Assembly: GCA_964019155.1 (NCBI GenBank) | Contig: OZ025243.1 | Coordinates: 41,973,679-42,037,678, forward strand | Origin: Osedax fenrisi | Taxonomy: Eukaryota > Annelida > Polychaeta > Sabellida > Siboglinidae | Direction: 5' to 3' | Length of the DNA: 64,000 bases | Shown: piece after piece, positions 12,501 through 24,785 of the stretch | Numbering within the stretch: position 1 is the first letter of the stretch | Layout of the letters: each line of letters opens with the position of its first letter | Made by a program: the position numbers and the translations under genes | The notes under the pieces: generated by a model | The model's database searches: none | What the model saw: only the letters and a program-made list of their open reading frames with translations | Told to the model about the DNA's origin: nothing

Positions 12501-15500
12501 AAGATCTAGGCCTAACACTATCGAAACAACAAAGATAACAGATGCAGATTATGCAGACGATCTTGTAATATTTGCAGATACTAGCAGAAATGCTGAAAAC
12601 CTACTGAATGTCTTAGAAGAAAGTGGGAAAACAGTAGGTCTCAAAGTAGATATTAAAAAGACGCAACACATGAACATAAACTCAAATAAAACGGTAAAAT
12701 CTATAGATGGGGAAGTCTTGAAAAATATCGATAATTTCATTTATCTTGGAAGCGAAATAGAATCGACCGATAAAGAAATAAAATAAGAATAGCTAAATCC
12801 TGGGCAGCTCTATACAAGTTAAGTTCCATATGGAAATCATTACTCTGCACAACTTTAAAGAGGAACTTCTTCAGAGCCGTGGTAGAATCTGTTTTATTAT
12901 ACAGTTCTGAAGCTTGGACCCTAACTAAAAAACATAAGAAAAAGCTCAATGGCACTTACACAAGAATGTTGAGAGCCATATTAAATATATCATGGAAAGA
13001 GCATCCAACGAAGATTCGCCTTTACGGAAATATTCCACCACTAACAAGTATAATACGCATACGAAGAACACTTTTCGCAGGCCATTGTTATCGAAGTGAG
13101 TAGGAAATCGTAAAAGATGTTTTGTTGTGGACACCGAACCATGGAACATCAAAGATTGGACTACCCAGAAAAACCTATGTAAAACAGCTATGTGATGATA
13201 CGGGACTGACGACTGAAGAACTGAAAACAGCTATGAAAGACAGGATGACGTGGAAGAAAATTGTTGAAAGTGCTCGGGAAACTATCCCAATCCGGTAAGG
13301 TAAGTGTAATGAGAAGTATTCAATTCGTATATTATTATCATATAGGACATGTGAACACGAATAGAGTTACGTAAGAGACGTATAAGGGTGTGAGTTGTGT
13401 AGCACGGAAACATGGACAGTCTACCGTTGTATACACTCACTGTACCAACTAACTATTCACCTGTACACCTGACCACCTTACCACCTGATCACCTGTACAC
13501 CTGTCTACATGTCCATCTGACCACCTTTCCACCTGTCTACCTGACCACTTGTCCACCTGACAACCTGACTACCTGACCACCTGTCCACCTGTACACCTGT
13601 ACACCTGACCACTTGTCCACCTGTCCACCTGACTACCTGTCCACCTGACCCCCTGTCCATCTGTTCACCTGATCACCTGATCACATGATCACATGACCAC
13701 CTGTCCACCTGTCCTGCTACACAAACCACACCCTAATAGTTATCTATCGATGACGTATAGTTGGGATGTGTTACCTGCAGCCTCTTATGATCTCATCCTC
13801 GTTGGTACCCGAATTCACAAACACTTCGGGCAAACATTCCATAGAGCTGAAGTCACAGAATCCCCCTGTTGAATATACGTTCTATGTAGGCTAAAGTACA
13901 CGTATTATGTAGTTATACGCTAATATATGTATTTAACAGTCAATTATATATATATATATATAATTTTTTATATTTTATATAATAAGTATAATAGGTATAA
14001 TTTTACTCCCGAATGTATATCCTAGCTATTATATCATTAAAGCCTTCAATTTGAAGGTAAGAAAATCACTAGATTTGTAAAATTGAAAATATATAATTTT
14101 TCAATTTTTCATATAAAATATTTAATAAATATATATGTTATGTTAATATGTAGCATCTATGTAGCCTCTATGGTGATGATTAGATATCAAGCATATAACA
14201 AGGCCGGATCTGTGTAACTGTACGTATTAATTCATTAGTTAATCGTAATAAAGTATTAACTATTAAAATAATAACACCAATGTGATAACATAAATAATGA
14301 AAAAATCAGTTTATTACGTGGAATAAGTAGATATTAATACATTCATTGGTATTTAGGTAGAGTGTATAAGTAAAATGTTATATATCTAACTATAGACATA
14401 TCACATCTTTATTTGATATCGCTTAATTGTTATATTTGAATTATATTACATATATATTTATTAATTATTTATTTAATTTAAATCAGACATGCATAACATA
14501 GGTCCATAGAGTATACAATAATTAAAACGAACAACAATTAAATGAAAACGAAATATAAAGTATTATATATATATATATATCATATATATGAGATAGAGAG
14601 AGAGAGAGATGTTTACTAACTACACACACTCAGGTAGGTATATACTAGGTTCTTAATTTCATATTCTGGGCAAACATCTGTAGAATCCTTCAAACATCCA
14701 ATAACTCCGTTATTCCTACGAAATTAGTATCACGTACAAAATTAATATTCGTTTTAATAAATAGATTTCTTGCTATTAATGTATATTTTAAATATCAATA
14801 CATTTTATAATTAAAATATTTCTCTATATTTACATTTAATATCAGAAATATTGCCATTTCATCCCTATTATGAACATATTTGAGTGATAATCATATTTCC
14901 ATTGTAGCTGATGCCATACCGATCGGTTATAGTGTACCTATGCGCGGAGTATAGACTCATAATACCTTACAGCTATGATATTCATAGTATTATAACCCTA
15001 TATGGCATATTATCTTGTATAGCTCAAAGACAAACTTTATATAAGACACCCATTCTAATATATTCTAATGTTGAGGCGATTAGTTTGCCTATATGATATT
15101 GTCCTTAGATATGAACACATCTAAAGTGGCCTTAACTATAACCCCTTTAAATGGTGATGTCCTCGTATCAATATGTAGTGAATATGTTTATAAGAATTAG
15201 GAATCTAGCAACACAACGAAATAAAACTGTTTGTTCATCAGATTCTATGCTCGTATTTCTATTGACGTTCATCTCTAAATGTTATATAGCTAGAAGTACA
15301 CGTACAATTACATAGTGGTTACTGTTTACCCGATATTCTAATATGTAGTTTAATAGTAAATGATGACTTTAACTAGTAAAGGGTATTATAATTACTAGTT
15401 TGATTGACAGATACGTTAAACACTATATGCTAAGTCTCTTACATGTGTATTCACGTGTCTTTACCATCAATATATATGGGAGTTACTACCTTATACTATT

Positions 15501-15814
15501 GATATTACTTTAAAGTACGTATTAATATTGCTCTTAAGTTTGATAGGATAATATTACTACTATTACTACTAATATAATTAATAAAGATATTAATGAGAAG
15601 ATAGTGTATTGTAAATAGTATATTATTTATTAAATTTATATAAGTATACACTATATTAAAGACATGTAAAGTTTTGACAATAATAATGTATATATTAATA
15701 CATATGCTAAAAGGTATTCCGATCAGAATTGATTATAATGGTAAGCGATCTCACACCCTAAAGTGGGGTGTTTATTCGGGTATCAAAGTATCTTACCTTA
15801 ACTTATAATATAAG

Positions 15815-15845
<31 letters not shown>

Positions 15846-18800
15846 CATGCATAGGAATGCGAGTAATAACACAAGCCAGTGCATATACAACTAAAACTAT
15901 CTAATAGCATATAAAGCATATACACTCGATAATCTACGCGGATAGGGTGAGAAAGAACTCTCTTTCTCACCCTAAAGATAACTCTACCTATACCCGCTAA
16001 CCTGCAATCTAGCTCTACCCGCTAACCTACAATCTAGCTCTACCCGCTAACCTACAATCTACCTATACCCTCTAACCTACAATCTACCTCTACCCTCTAA
16101 CCTACAATCTACCTATACCCACTAACCTACAATCTACCTCTACCCTCTAACCTACAATCTAGCTCTACCCGCTAACCTACAATCTAGCTCTACCCGCTAA
16201 CCTACAATCTAGCTCTACCCTCTAACCTACAATCTAGCTCTACCCTCTAACCTACAATCTACCTATACCCTCTAACCTACAATCTAGCTCTACCCTCTAA
16301 CCTACAATCTACCTCTACCCTCTAACCTACAATCTACCTATACCCACTAACCTACAATCTACCTCTACCCTCTAACCTACAATCTAGCTCTACCCGCTAA
16401 CCTACAATCTACCTCTACCCTCTAACCTACAATCTAGCTCTACCCGCTAACCTACAATCTACCTCTACCCTCTAACCTACAATCTAGCTCTACCTGCTAA
16501 CCTACAATCTAGCTCTACCCTCTAACCTACAATCTACCTATACCCTCTAACCTACAATCTAGCTCTACCCGCTAACCTACAATCTAGCTCTACCTGCTAA
16601 CCTACAATCTAGCTCTACCCTCTAACCTACAATCTACCTATACCCTCTAACATACAATCTAGCTCTACCCGCTAACCTACAATCTAGCTCTACCTGCTAA
16701 CCTACAATCTAGCTCTACCCTCTAACCTACAATCTACCTATACCCTCTAACCTACAATCTAGCTCTACCCGCTAACCTACAATCTAGCTCTACCTGCTAA
16801 CCTACAATCTAGCTCTACCCTCTAACCTACAATCTACCTATACCCTCTAACATACAATCTAGCTCTACCCGCTAACCTACAATCTAGCTCTACCTGCTAA
16901 CCTACAATCTAGCTCTACCCTCTAACCTACAATCTACCTATACCCTCTAACCTACAATCTAGCTCTACCCGCTAACCTACAATCTAGCTCTACCTGCTAA
17001 CCTACAATCTAGCTCTACCCTCTAACCTACAATCTACCTATACCCTCTAACATACAATCTAGCTCTACCCGCTAACCTACAATCTAGCTCTACCTGCTAA
17101 CCTACAATCTAGCTCTACCCTCTAACCTACAATCTACCTATACCCTCTAACCTACAATCTAGCTCTACCCGCTAACCTACAATCTAGCTCTACCTGCTAA
17201 CCTACAATCTAGCTCTACCCGCTAACCTACAATCTACCTATACCTCTAACCTACAATCTAGCTCTACCTGCTAACCTACAATCTACCTATACCCACTAAC
17301 CTACAATCTACCTATACCTGCTAACCTACAATCTACCTATACCCTCTAACCTACAATCTACCTCTACCCTCTAACCTACAATCTACCTATACCCACTAAC
17401 CTACAATCTACCTCTACAATCTAGCTCTACCCGCTAACCTACAATCTACCTCTACCCTCTAACCTACAATCTACCTCTACCCTCTAACCTACAATCTACC
17501 TATACCCTCTAACCTACAATCTAGCTCTACCCTCTAACCTACAATCTACCTATACCCTCTAACCTACAATCTAGCTCTACCCTCTAACCTACAATCTAGC
17601 TCTACCCTCTAACCTACAATCTAGCTCTACCCTCTAACCTACAATCTACCTCTACCCTCTAACCTACAATCTACCTCTACCCTCTAACCTACAATCTACC
17701 TATACCCTCTAACCTACAATCTAGCTCTACCCTCTAACCTACAATCTACCTCTACCCTCTAACCTACAATCTACCTATACCCACTAACCTACAATCTACC
17801 TCTACCCTCTAACCTACAATCTAGCTCTACCCTCTAACCTACAATCTAGCTCTACCCTCTAACCTACAATCTAGCTCTACCCTCTAACCTACAATCTACC
17901 TCTACCCTCTAACCTACAATCTACCTCTACCCTCTAACCTACAATCTACCTATACCCTCTAACCTACAATCTAGCTCTACCCTCTAACCTACAATCTACC
18001 TCTACCCTCTAACCTACAATCTACCTATACCCACTAACCTACAATCTACCTATACCCGCTAACCTACAATCTAGCTCTACCCGCTAACCTACAATCTACC
18101 TATACCCGCTAACCTACAATCTACCTATACCCTCTAACCTACAATCTAGCTCTACCCGCTAACCTACAATCTAGCTCTACCTGCTAACCTACAATCTACC
18201 TATACCCGCTAACCTACAATCTAGCTCTACCCTCTAACCTACAATCTAGCTCTACCCTCTAACCTACAATCTACCTATACCCGCTAACCTACAATCTAGC
18301 TCTACCCGCTAACCTACAATCTACCTATACCCGCTAACCTACAATCTACCTATACCCTCTAACCTACAATCTAGCTCTACCCGCTAACCTACAATCTAGC
18401 TCTACCTGCTAACCTACAATCTAGCTCTACCCTCTAACCTACAATCTACCTATACCCTCTAACATACAATCTAGCTCTACCCGCTAACCTACAATCTAGC
18501 TCTACCTGCTAACCTACAATCTAGCTCTACCCTCTAACCTACAATCTACCTATACCCTCTAACCTACAATCTAGCTCTACCCGCTAACCTACAATCTAGC
18601 TCTACCTGCTAACCTACAATCTAGCTCTACCCTCTAACCTACAATCTACCTATACCCTCTAACATACAATCTAGCTCTACCCGCTAACCTACAATCTAGC
18701 TCTACCTGCTAACCTACAATCTAGCTCTACCCTCTAACCTACAATCTACCTATACCCTCTAACCTACAATCTAGCTCTACCCTCTAACCTACAATCTACC

Positions 18801-21800
18801 TCTACCCTCTAACCTACAATCTAGCTCTACCCGCTAACCTACAATCTAGCTCTACCCGCTAACCTACAATCTAGCTCTACCCTCTAACCTACAATCTAGC
18901 TCTACCCGCTAACCTACAATCTACCTATACCCGCTAACCTACAATCTAGCTATACCCGCTAACCTACAATCTAGCTCTACCTGCTAACCTACAATCTAGC
19001 TCTACCCGCTAACCTACAATCTACCTATACCTCTAACCTACAATCTAGCTCTACCCGCTAACCTGCAATCTAGCTCTACCCGCTAACCTACAATCTAGCT
19101 CTACCCTCTAACCTACAATCTAGCTCTACCCGCTAACCTACAATCTACCTATACCCGCTAACCTACAATCTAGCTATACCCACTAACCTACAATCTAGCT
19201 CTACCCTCTAACCTACAATCTAGCTCTACCCTCTAACCTACAATCTAGCTCTACCCGCTAACCTACAATCTAGCTCTACCTGCTAACCTACAATCTAGCT
19301 CTACCCGCTAACCTACAATCTACCTATACCTCTAACCTACAATCTAGCTCTACCCGCTAACCTGCAATCTAGCTCTACCCGCTAACCTACAATCTAGCTC
19401 TACCCTCTAACCTACAATCTACCTATACCCTCTAACCTACAATCTACCTATACCCTCTAACCTACAATCTAGCTCTACCCGCTAACCTACAATCTAGCTC
19501 TACCCTCTAACCTACAATCTAGCTCTACCCTCTAACCTACAATCTAGCTCTACCCGCTAACCTACAATCTAGCTCTACCCTCTAACCTACAATCTAGCTC
19601 TACCCTCTAACCTACAATCTAGCTCTACCCGCTAACCTACAATCTAGCTCTACCCTCTAACCTACAATCTAGCTCTACCCTCTAACCTACAATCTAGCTC
19701 TACCCGCTAACCTACAATCTACCTATACCCTCTAACATACAATCTAGCTCTACCCGCTAACCTACAATCTAGCTCTACCTGCTAACCTACAATCTAGCTC
19801 TACCCTCTAACCTACAATCTACCTATACCCTCTAACCTACAATCTAGCTCTACCCGCTAACCTACAATCTAGCTCTACCTGCTAACCTACAATCTAGCTC
19901 TACCCGCTAACCAACAATCTACCTTACCTCTAACCTACAATCTAGCTCTACCCGCTAACCTACAATCTAGCTCTACCTGCTAACCTACAATCTAGCTCTA
20001 CCCGCTAACCTACAATCTACCTATACCTCTAACCTACAATCTAGCTCTACCCGCTAACCTACAATCTAGCTCTACCCTCTAACCTACAATCTACCTATAC
20101 CCTCTAACCTACAATCTACCTCTACCCTCTAACCTACAATCTAGCTCTACCTGCTAACCTACAATCTACCTATACCCGCTAACCTACAATCTACCTATAC
20201 CCTCTAACCTACAATCTAGCTCTACCCGCTAACCTACAATCTAGCTCTACCCTCTAACCTACAATCTAGCTCTACCCTCTAACCTACAATCTAGCTCTAC
20301 CCTCTAACCTACAATCTAGCTCTACCCTCTAACCTACAATCTAGCTCTACCCGCTAACCTACAATCTAGCTCTACCCTCTAACCTACAATCTACCTATAC
20401 CCTCTAACCTACAATCTACCTATACCCACTAACCTACAATCTACCTCTACCCTCTAACCTACAATCTAGCTCTACCTGCTAACCTACAATCTAGCTCTAC
20501 CTGCTAACCTACAATCTACCTATACCCGCTAACCTACAATCTACCTCTACCCTCTAACCTACAATCTAGCTCTACCTGCTAACCTACAATCTACCTATAC
20601 CCTCTAACATACAATCTACCTATACCCACTAACCTACAATCTACCTATACCCTCTAACCTACAATCTAGCTCTACCCGCTAACCTACAATCTAGCTCTAC
20701 CCGCTAACCTACAATCTAGCTCTACCCGCTAACCTACAATCTAGCTCTACCTGCTAACCTACAATCTAGCTCTACCCTCTAACCTACAATCTACCTATAC
20801 CCTCTAACCTACAATCTAGCTCTACCCGCTAACCTACAATCTAGCTCTACCTGCTAACCTACAATCTAGCTCTACCCGCTAACCTACAATCTACCTATAC
20901 CTCTAACCTACAATCTAGCTCTACCCGCTAACCTGCAATCTAGCTCTACCCGCTAACCTACAATCTAGCTCTACCCTCTAACCTACAATCTAGCTCTACC
21001 CGCTAACCTACAATCTACCTATACCCGCTAACCTACAATCTAGCTATACCCACTAACCTACAATCTAGCTCTACCCTCTAACCTACAATCTAGCTCTACC
21101 CTCTAACCTACAATCTACCTATACCCTCTAACCTACAATCTAGCTCTACCCGCTAACCTACAATCTAGCTCTACCTGCTAACCTACAATCTAGCTCTACC
21201 CGCTAACCTACAATCTACCTATACCTCTAACCTACAATCTAGCTCTACCCGCTAACCTGCAATCTAGCTCTACCCGCTAACCTACAATCTAGCTCTACCC
21301 TCTAACCTACAATCTACCTATACCCTCTAACCTACAATCTACCTATACCCTCTAACCTACAATCTAGCTCTACCCGCTAACCTACAATCTAGCTCTACCC
21401 TCTAACCTACAATCTAGCTCTACCCTCTAACCTACAATCTAGCTCTACCCGCTAACCTACAATCTAGCTCTACCCTCTAACCTACAATCTAGCTCTACCC
21501 TCTAACCTACAATCTAGCTCTACCCGCTAACCTACAATCTACCTATACCCTCTAACATACAATCTAGCTCTACCCGCTAACCTACAATCTAGCTCTACCT
21601 GCTAACCTACAATCTAGCTCTACCCTCTAACCTACAATCTACCTATACCCTCTAACCTACAATCTAGCTCTACCCGCTAACCTACAATCTAGCTCTACCT
21701 GCTAACCTACAATCTAGCTCTACCCGCTAACCTACAATCTACCTATACCTCTAACCTACAATCTAGCTCTACCCGCTAACCTACAATCTAGCTCTACCTG

Positions 21801-22507
21801 CTAACCTACAATCTAGCTCTACCCGCTAACCTACAATCTACCTATACCTCTAACCTACAATCTAGCTCTACCCGCTAACCTACAATCTAGCTCTACCCTC
21901 TAACCTACAATCTACCTATACCCTCTAACCTACAATCTACCTCTACCCTCTAACCTACAATCTAGCTCTACCTGCTAACCTACAATCTACCTATACCCGC
22001 TAACCTACAATCTACCTATACCCGCTAACCTACAATCTAGCTATACCCTCTAACCTACAATCTACCTATACCCTCTAACCTACAATCTACCTATACCCTC
22101 TAACCTACAATCTAGCTCTACCCGCTAACCTACAATCTAGCTCTACCCTCTAACCTACAATCTAGCTCTACCCTCTAACCTACAATCTAGCTCTACCCGC
22201 TAACCTACAATCTAGCTCTACCCTCTAACCTACAATCTAGCTCTACCCTCTAACCTACAATCTAGCTCTACCCGCTAACCTACAATCTAGCTCTACCCTC
22301 TAACCTACAATCTACCTATACCCTCTAACCTACAATCTACCTATACCCACTAACCTACAATCTACCTCTACCCTCTAACCTACAATCTAGCTCTACCTGC
22401 TAACCTGCAAGCTTTCAACACGTCCTCGTTGTATCCTTGCATGTATCCGCTGCCCAAACAGTTGTCGGCAGCCTCTAGACATTCGTCCACTGAATGCGTA
22501 GATTGTG
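9332..22507 (-). CDS. Unrecognised cysteine-repeat protein gene, four internal exons
   Basis: Four minus-strand exons join with consistent phases, reading from high to low coordinates: 22507 (or 22489)-22405, 14715-14621, 13865-13775 and 9477-9332. Phases run 1-2, 2-1, 1-2, 2-1, and each exon has an AG acceptor and a GT donor (GTTAGC, GTTAGT, GTAACA, GTAAGT). The roughly 138-residue product repeats one module four times, one per exon: C-x6-C-x16-C, C-x7-C-x15-C, C-x6-C-x18-C, C-x7-C-x14-C. Examples are DECLEAADNC with VLKAC, and GCLKDSTDVC with YLSVC. The even cysteine spacing suggests a disulphide-bonded extracellular protein, but no signal peptide, membrane segment, start or stop codon is visible. 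The first module loosely recalls GDNF-receptor/GAS1 repeats (C-L-x-A-x3-C), which I do not claim. Introns are 7.7, 0.75 and 4.3 kb and are loaded with minisatellites and a LINE. Confidence 0.6.
10780..13305 (+). pseudogene. RTE-like LINE, endonuclease plus reverse transcriptase, decayed
   Basis: The APE-type endonuclease C-terminal half is at 10780-11200 (IIADDFNAHL for the GDFN.H block, SDHRIVTA for the SDH block). A linker follows, then a reverse transcriptase from about 11800: TGLDEIPAEVWK, then GFRNNRSTVGQIL, ILIFLDFSKAFDSI, AGVLQGDTLAPLLF and the catalytic ADYADDL at about 12540. The thumb and C-terminal part (SWAALYKLSSIWKS, LLYSSEAWTLTKK, then GLPRKTYVKQL and DRMTWKKIVESAR) run to a stop near 13300. 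Many frameshifts and stops break it (for example 10998, 11486, 11929, 12538), so it is inactive. It lies antisense in the 4.3-kb intron of the cysteine-repeat gene. The N-terminal endonuclease and 5' UTR are missing or unreadable. Confidence 0.88.
13440..13722. repeat. CACCTG(T/A)CCAC minisatellite
   Basis: About 28 copies of a 9-11-bp unit (CCACCTGTC, CCACCTGAC, TACACCTGT). On the minus strand the unit reads CAGGTGGACAGGTGG, so it repeatedly offers a CAG|GTG donor-like string. It lies 53 bp downstream of the 13775 splice donor of the cysteine-repeat gene. Confidence 0.9.
13775..13865 (-). CDS. Cysteine-repeat gene, exon c
   Basis: Acceptor TATTCAACAG, donor CTGCAG|GTAACA, 29 complete codons, phase 1 in and 2 out. 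It encodes GFCDFSSMECLPEVF and then NEDEIIRGC. The NED..(I/L)...C ending is shared with the 22405 exon (NEDVLKAC), which argues that the two come from duplication. GC content is clearly above the surroundings. Confidence 0.65.
14621..14715 (-). CDS. Cysteine-repeat gene, exon b
   Basis: Acceptor CTAATTTCGTAG, 31 codons, donor GTTAGT, phase 2 in and 1 out. It encodes NNGVIGCLKDSTDVCPEYE and ends YTYLSVC. It is the only frame of the island that joins both the 22405 exon upstream and the 13865 exon downstream, and it keeps the C-x7-C-x15-C module. Confidence 0.6.
14722..15943. other. Intron sequence of the cysteine-repeat gene
   Basis: AT-rich. A 61-codon plus-strand frame at 14911-15096 has no recognisable domain and no splice support. 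A (TA)n run occurs at 15817-15841. Confidence 0.4.
15944..15973. other. Perfect 13-bp hairpin beside the satellite array
   Basis: AGGGTGAGAAAGA (15944-15956), a four-base loop, then its exact reverse complement TCTTTCTCACCCT (15961-15973). It ends six bases before the first 25-bp repeat and could mark a break or replication-stall point. Confidence 0.8.
15979..22404. repeat. 6.4-kb minisatellite of a 25-bp unit
   Basis: About 257 head-to-tail copies of a 25-bp unit, CTAACCTACAATCTAGCTCT ACCCG, with a few alternating variants (CTAGCTC or CTACCTA; CCCG, CCCT, CCTG, CCCA). Rare 24-bp units (near 17235, 19021, 19320, 19921, 20021, 20891, 21215, 21741, 21841) reveal internal duplications of about 1.87 kb. 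On the minus strand each unit reads AGGTTAG(A/C)GGGTAGAGC. The array begins exactly at the donor of the 22405 exon, whose junction TTGCAG|GTTAGCAGGTAGAGC is itself a variant unit, so the array appears to have grown from the exon's own splice-donor region. Confidence 0.97.
22405..22507 (-). CDS. Cysteine-repeat gene, exon a (first visible)
   Basis: Two acceptors fit the same frame: CCCCTCAAG (exon from 22507) or ACGCATTCAG (from 22489). Both are preceded by a pyrimidine stretch. The donor is TTGCAG|GTTAGC. The 27-33 codons encode DECLEAADNCLGSGYMQGYN and then EDVLKAC. The upstream exon (expected to end in phase 1) is not recognisable in 22.5-23.4 kb; the hAT insertion at 23379 lies in the way. 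Confidence 0.6.
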
Positions 22508-22509
22508 CT

Positions 22510-23370
22510 TGAGGGGACGGTGTATTAATGTAGCGAGTACATCGTTGTATTAATATGTAATATAATAATAATTATAATTTATTAGAACAATTTTTTTTCT
22601 TTTTTCCTTCGCTTTTTTTATTTGATATGCCTGTGTTGTTCCTTTTAAGGATCTTAAAATAATATTGAATATATTCTATTGTCGTTAGCCATAACAATAT
22701 CGATATCGTTGCGAGTGTACAATGAGGCAGTGTACACTAGGGTAGACCGTTTTGGTAATTTTTTTAGTTCCCTTCATATAAAAGTGCCATCTCGCACGGA
22801 ATAACTCCTTTTAATCATTCCAGATATAATAAAAAAATAATAATTGAAAAATTATATCATATTCAAAAATAGATAAGAATTTACATTGAAAATTTATGAA
22901 AAAATTTAATTACAGATATATGAAAGAAAAAATTGTTTACAAGTAAAAATTGCCTTTTAGCATATGTAATATATAAAAACCTCCTTCAAAAATATTAAAA
23001 AAAAAATTTTTTAAATAATTAAATTGATCCACGAAATTTTAATTTTAATTTTTTAATTTTTCTAAATCGAAAAAAAAAATTATCAATGGAATAATAAAAA
23101 AAAAAATATTATATATGTCTATCATCATTATATGAATATAAAATTATAAGTATTATATATAAAATAGCATATATTTTTTCAAAAAATGACTTTATTGAGC
23201 ATTTTAATAAAAAATAAATATTGGGGTAAACTAGTCGTAAAAATATTCTTGTTAGAAAAATAAATATTTATTTTATTTATCATACCTAAGTAATAATACC
23301 AACTCAGTGATGTTTCGAAAGATATTTAATATTAAGTAATAAATATGTAAACATTATAGTTTCAAAATCA
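22510..23370. other. AT-rich stretch
   Basis: Homopolymer-rich, with a short palindromic patch GTGTACAATGAGGCAGTGTACAC near 22715. No gene recognised. Confidence 0.4.
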
Positions 23371-23409
23371 ATATCCAGTAGTGTTGGAAATTTTCAGATT
23401 TTTCATTCA

Positions 23410-23872
23410 TTCGAAGGTTTCGAATAGTATTATTTTTTTTAAATTAAGCATTCGAAGGTTTCGAATAATAAATAAATACACTTCGAAGGTTTCAAATAGT
23501 ATTATTTTTATTAAATTAAGTATTTGAAGGTTTCGAATAGTAAATAAATACACTTCGAAGGTTTCAAATAGTATTATTTTTTTTAAATTAAGCATTCGAA
23601 GGTTTCGAATAGTAAATAAATACACTTCGAAGGTTTCAAATAGTATTATTTTTTTTAAATTAAGCATTCGAAGGTTTCGAATAGTAAATAAATACACTTC
23701 GAAGATTTCAAATAGTATTATTTTTTTTAAATTAAGCATTCGAAGGTTTCGAATAGTAAATAAATACACTTCGAAGGTTTCAAATAGTATTATTTTTTTT
23801 AAATTAAGCATTCGAAGGTTTCGAATAGTAAATAAATACACTTCGAAGGTTTCAAATAGTATTATTTGTGTT
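23410..23872. repeat. 72-bp tandem repeat, six copies
   Basis: CACTTCGAAGGTTTC recurs at exactly 72-bp steps (23481, 23553, 23625, 23697, 23769, 23841). Because 72 is a multiple of three, the minus strand stays open for 144 codons; that frame is a by-product of the repeat. Confidence 0.95.
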
Positions 23873-23954
23873 AAATTTTGTATACAAAGTTTTCTAATAG
23901 GTAAATTATTAATTTCGAAGGTTTAAAATAGAAAGTAGTAGTGTAGTCATTCGG

Positions 23955-24120
23955 ACCTCGGACACGGACCCGGACCTCGGACCCGGACTTCGGACCCGGA
24001 CCTCGGACCCGGACTTAGGACCCGGACCTCGGACTCGGACTTCGGACCCGGACCTCGGACTTTAGGTCATTGATACCGGACTGATACAGTATAATTTATG
24101 ATATATCGGACTCGGACCGG
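23955..24120. repeat. Degenerate CGGACCTCGGACCCGGACTT array
   Basis: Short tandem units built on CGGAC, a strikingly GC-rich island inside the hAT element, fading into TCGGACTT copies by 24180. Confidence 0.85.
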
Positions 24121-24272
24121 ACTTTAATATTTAACTCGGAATATTTCGGACTTTAAATATTAGATTCGTATTATTTCGGAAATTTATTATTGGATATCTG
24201 AAATACATTCCAATGTTTACCTTTGGGATTATATTTATTCGCGCCATTTTCAAACAACATAGCGGTTATGTG

Positions 24273-24456
24273 TATGTATCCGGGACACTATTACTCAGCT
24301 TAGCGTCCCTTTATGTGAATAGGAGTCACTGTCAATCAAACTACTCCCCCCCTTTGTATGTATCCGTGACACTGTTACTAAATATAGCGTCCCTTCATGT
24401 GAATAGGCGCCAATGTCAATCAAACTACCCCGCCCTTCGTATGTATCCGCGACATT
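24273..24456. repeat. 83-bp tandem duplication
   Basis: GTATGTATCC starts at 24273, 24356 and 24439, with two full copies (CACT(A/G)TTACT, CGTCCCTT, ATGTGAATAGG, CAATCAAACTAC) and a partial third. Confidence 0.9.
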
Positions 24457-24579
24457 TTTAATCCACATTGCATCATTTTAAAATATAGATATTAAAACCT
24501 GATATTTTTTTCAACTATTTGATACTCACAAATATCTCCAAGACCCGAACCAGTTTACATCACTATACGCTACTTATGC

Positions 24580-24785
24580 TGCTGTCAAACGATGCGGATA
24601 CAATTATCAAACGATACTGATAGTGATACTTCTGTCAAACAATACTGAGACTTCTATCAAATGATACTGATACTGATACAGCTGTCGAATGATACTGATA
24701 CAATACTGATACAGTTTCGAACGATACTGATACGATACTGATACAGCTGTTGAATGATACTGATACGATACTGAGACTTACTTTT
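24580..24785. repeat. GATACTGATAC-type cluster
   Basis: Irregular repeats of GATACTGATA interspersed with CTGTC(A/G)AA(C/T)GA, inside the hAT element. Confidence 0.8.

Noticed and set aside
14911..15096. 61-codon plus-strand frame
   Set aside because: No motif, opposite strand to the host gene, within its intron.
15979..22404. CRISPR array or telomeric repeat (CTAACC, CCCT motifs)
   Set aside because: Units are contiguous 25-mers without spacers, the host is a eukaryote, and the unit is not a telomere hexamer.
23407..23841. 144-codon minus-strand frame of 24-residue repeats
   Set aside because: The period of 72 bp keeps the frame open; it lies in a decayed hAT element.
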